6,670 bases of DNA from NCBI GenBank assembly GCA_946887065.1, contig CAMPKL010000202.1, positions 1 through 6,670 on the forward strand. Direction: 5' to 3'. Numbering within the stretch: the first letter of the stretch is position 1; the number at the start of each line of letters is the position of its first letter. A model generated the notes under the pieces. It saw only the letters and a program-made list of their open reading frames with translations, ran no database searches and had not been told where the DNA came from. This DNA is from an uncultured Bryobacterales bacterium (GTDB lineage Bacteria; Acidobacteriota; Terriglobia; Bryobacterales; UBA6623). A program made the position numbers and the translations under genes. Shown here one piece after another: positions 4,401 to 6,670 of this stretch.

Positions 4401-6670
4401 CTATTGGATGTAGCCGAGGCTGCGAAGCTTCTGCAACTCCTCGGAGCTCATGCCTTCGGAGGAATCTTCAGGCAGGGCCGCATCGGTTACTTCGCGCCGC
4501 CAGTAAGAAAGTTCCGTTTTCAGCTTCTCGATCATCTCTGGATTCGCTGCGGCGACGTCCTTTGCGTCCAACGGATCCTTGGCGTGATCGAACAGTTCGA
4601 ACTCCGGTTTATTCTTCGTGGCTGTGTTGTTGATCAGCTTCCAGCCTTCGAAGACGATCGCGAACGATTCGTCGTCCTTGTCGTCTTTCGGGTCGCGCTT
4701 GTGTTCCTCGGTGACCGCTGGACGGGTCTCCCAGCCCAGCTCGCCGGCCTTGGCCAGAGCCTCATCGCCGGACGCATCACGGTATGCGGCGACCAGCGGC
4801 AGCAAGCTCTGGCCTTGCGCCTCTTCGGGAACGGGCAAGCCGCTCAGGTTCAGCAGCGTCGGCATCAAGTCGATGCTGCGGGTGGTCGCCTCGACTTTCA
4901 CGCCTGGCGGGATTGCTCCTGGGCGATGGAGCAGCAGCGTCACGTTCGCGATCTCGCCGTAAGCAGCAAAGCCATGACCCATCTTGCCGTGATCGTGCAA
5001 CTCCTCGCCGTGGTCGGTGATGAAGGCGATCTGCGTTTTTTCGGCGATCCCGAGCGTTCGCAAACGCTCCAATAACCGGGCGATCTCGGCGTCAAAGCCG
5101 CGAATGGAGCCGTCATACCAGCCCATCTCATAGTCCATCCAGGCCTTCGGATCGGTTCCCGTCGACGACAGGTCCACTGGTTCAGGCAGGTGGTTAAACT
5201 GCCGGGTCTCGCCCTTGCTCTTGGCATAATCGAGGGCCTTCCTACGTTGTTCTTCGTGCTCTTCTTTCCCCGCGGCGTCCGCCCACATGGTGTTGTAAGG
5301 CGGCCGCGCCTCGAAGTTGCTGTGCGGGTCGTAGAGGTGCAAATACATGAAGAACGGCGAATCCTTGTGCTTCTCCAACCAATCCGACGCCCCGTCCACT
5401 ACCGGCCGCGCCGATTTCGTCGAACCCGCCAGATTGAGTGAGCCCGCCTCATGGACTTCCTCGAAGCCTTGGTGCAAATTCGTCGAGCGGCCCGTGAAAC
5501 CGTTCGAGCAGAAACTCGCCGTCGCGTAACCGCCCTCGCGGTACACCTCGGCAATGGTGTGCGCAGCAGCCGGCAACCGGTTGGGCGCATCGAACACGCG
5601 ATGCGACTGCGGGTAAAGGCTTGTCATGATCGACGGCGTCGACACCTTCGTCCAGGTCGCCTGCGAAATGTTATCGAGGAACAGCGTTCCCTCCGAGGCC
5701 ATCTTGACCAGCGTCGGCGTCGTGTCGCGCTCGTAGCCGTAGAGACTCATGTGGTCCTTGCGCAGCGTGTCGATCATGATCAGGATCACGCCTTGCGGCG
5801 GTTCGGGCGAACCGATCGCCTGGGCCGCCTCGACGGGTGCGGCAGGCAGGGCGCCGCGCGTGCGGATCGCCGGAGAGCCCCAATAGCCCAGCTTGCGGTC
5901 ACCCTCGACGTTCAGCGAGAACCTCAGTTGCCGCGTTCCCGTCACGCCGGCTAGATCGACCGATGCAGGATCCCATTTGTCCTTCGTCGTCACGGTCCTC
6001 TCGACCAGCGCCTTGTCGGCGCCTCCCGTGACGTCGGTCACCATGAAGGTCACAGGCCCGTCCTCTACCGTGCCGACATTCAAATCCAGCCAAGAGTTCG
6101 CCGGGACGTCGACGCTAACGGTGAAACTCTCCGGCGAGCGCGACACAATGCTCTCTCGATAAACTTCGTTGAGTCCGTGGAAGCCGATGCCGGAAGGAAT
6201 CGAAGCCAGATGCTCGCGCTTGGCCAGCATGCGGACAGAGGCGATCTCGAACGTCGAACCGGCCGTGTCGGCCGGCCGCAACAGAATATTTTTTAAGTTG
6301 GCCAGACCAGGCGTATTGGGATCGCTGAAAGTCACCGACTGCAGGTTGTCTCCGCTCACGCGGCCTTCCATCCGCCAGTTGTTGCCGCGGACCTCAAGCA
6401 AGTCGTCGAAGGTCAAGGTTTCGGCGTTCGACAGGTGGGCGCGAATTTCCGCGCCCCCGCTGGCCATCGCACTGACCTGAATGGAGTGGAAACGATCGGC
6501 GGCGTCCACGGTCGCCGTTTTCGGCGCGTAGATGACCGGGAAATCCGTCGTCGCCCGGCCGGTCAGCTTGCCGTCGACGACGCGAAGGTCGGCGACGCCG
6601 GGCCCCGCCTTCCAGCCCAGGGTCGGATCGTCGCCCGTCTGTGAGAAGTCCCACAGCGCCTGCGGCTCGG
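4401..6670 (-). CDS. Sulfatase-like hydrolase/transferase (alkaline phosphatase superfamily) with N-terminal beta-rich domains; N-terminus outside window
   Basis: At least 755 residues are visible and the frame is open to the right edge, so the GTG at 6509 is an internal Val codon. Numbering from the first full visible codon: residues ~1-145 look like a beta-sandwich (WDF... 'LTGRATTDFPVIYAP'), ~160-270 a second beta-rich module ('GFHGLNEVYRESIVSRSPES', 'LDLNVGTVEDGPVTF'), and ~293-755 the sulfatase fold. Catalytic landmarks: the metal Asp D300 in 'LIMIDTLRKDHMSLYGY', the active-site stretch 'ATWTKVSTPSIMTSLYP' (337-353), 'HLYDPH' (444-449), 'FITDHGEE' (549-556, D552 and H553) and 'GHGF' (564-567). 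It ends in 'LQKLRSLGYIQ', a tail typical of acidobacterial members. The position of the formylglycine Cys/Ser appears to be Thr340, so phosphoester hydrolysis or transfer is as likely as sulfate ester cleavage. An Asp/Lys-rich loop (~654-667) precedes 'FEGWKLI'. Export is presumed but the signal lies outside. DUF3179 follows 51 nt downstream. Confidence 0.9.
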   Translation of the reverse strand, partial: EPQALWDFSQTGDDPTLGWKAGPGVADLRVVDGKLTGRATTDFPVIYAPKTATVDAADRFHSIQVSAMASGGAEIRAHLSNAETLTFDDLLEVRGNNWRMEGRVSGDNLQSVTFSDPNTPGLANLKNILLRPADTAGSTFEIASVRMLAKREHLASIPSGIGFHGLNEVYRESIVSRSPESFTVSVDVPANSWLDLNVGTVEDGPVTFMVTDVTGGADKALVERTVTTKDKWDPASVDLAGVTGTRQLRFSLNVEGDRKLGYWGSPAIRTRGALPAAPVEAAQAIGSPEPPQGVILIMIDTLRKDHMSLYGYERDTTPTLVKMASEGTLFLDNISQATWTKVSTPSIMTSLYPQSHRVFDAPNRLPAAAHTIAEVYREGGYATASFCSNGFTGRSTNLHQGFEEVHEAGSLNLAGSTKSARPVVDGASDWLEKHKDSPFFMYLHLYDPHSNFEARPPYNTMWADAAGKEEHEEQRRKALDYAKSKGETRQFNHLPEPVDLSSTGTDPKAWMDYEMGWYDGSIRGFDAEIARLLERLRTLGIAEKTQIAFITDHGEELHDHGKMGHGFAAYGEIANVTLLLHRPGAIPPGVKVEATTRSIDLMPTLLNLSGLPVPEEAQGQSLLPLVAAYRDASGDEALAKAGELGWETRPAVTEEHKRDPKDDKDDESFAIVFEGWKLINNTATKNKPEFELFDHAKDPLDAKDVAAANPEMIEKLKTELSYWRREVTDAALPEDSSEGMSSEELQKLRSLGYIQ

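Noticed and set aside
4350..5075. Open frame of 241 codons on the plus strand
   Set aside because: Antisense to the C-terminal half of the sulfatase-like gene; its composition follows the codon bias of the opposite strand and no motif is seen.
5451..5954. Open frame of 167 codons on the plus strand
   Set aside because: Antisense to the catalytic core of the sulfatase-like gene; the very Arg/His/Val-rich product is typical of a shadow frame.
6507..6509. GTG as start codon of the sulfatase-like gene
   Set aside because: The frame continues upstream without a stop to the window edge and encodes more beta-sandwich-like sequence, so this is an internal Val.

Overview
This GC-rich window reads like a contig piece from an uncultured soil-type Acidobacteriota (Bryobacter/Solibacter or Thermoanaerobaculia-like). 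That assignment is an inference from gene families. It rests on the C-terminal barrel of an Oar-like TonB-dependent receptor ending in Phe, a DUF2934 protein, a DUF3179 protein, and a sulfatase-superfamily protein with N-terminal beta-rich domains and a C-terminal 'LRSLGY' tail. All of these are common in that phylum. No RNA gene, insertion sequence, phage gene or CRISPR array was seen.

Layout: (1) bases 1-2179, plus strand, hold the 3' end of an outer-membrane TonB-dependent receptor and then, 38 nt later, a 12-TM major facilitator. They are plausibly co-transcribed as an outer/inner membrane transport pair. (2) Bases 2195-2398, minus strand, hold a small solo PspC-domain membrane protein that converges on the transporter. 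(3) Bases 2399-2695 are a gene-free divergent region with a weak promoter candidate for the PspC gene. It also contains, at its right end, the only strong Shine-Dalgarno sequence seen in the window. (4) Bases 2696-2968, plus strand, hold a 90-aa protein with a basic Lys/Ala/Pro tail and a DUF2934 domain. (5) Bases 6670-2976, minus strand, hold a large sulfatase-like hydrolase/transferase that enters from outside the window. A DUF3179 protein with a Tat-type signal peptide follows it 51 nt downstream. These two are probably one operon whose products act outside the cytoplasm.

The points most worth a second look are in the last block. The sulfatase-like enzyme has Thr where formylglycine-type sulfatases have Cys or Ser, so it is probably not a classical sulfatase. 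It is paired with an exported protein of unknown function that has a conserved His and a CxxC motif. I found no clear evidence of a wholly new system. The remaining genes look like ordinary chromosomal genes packed with very short convergent gaps.
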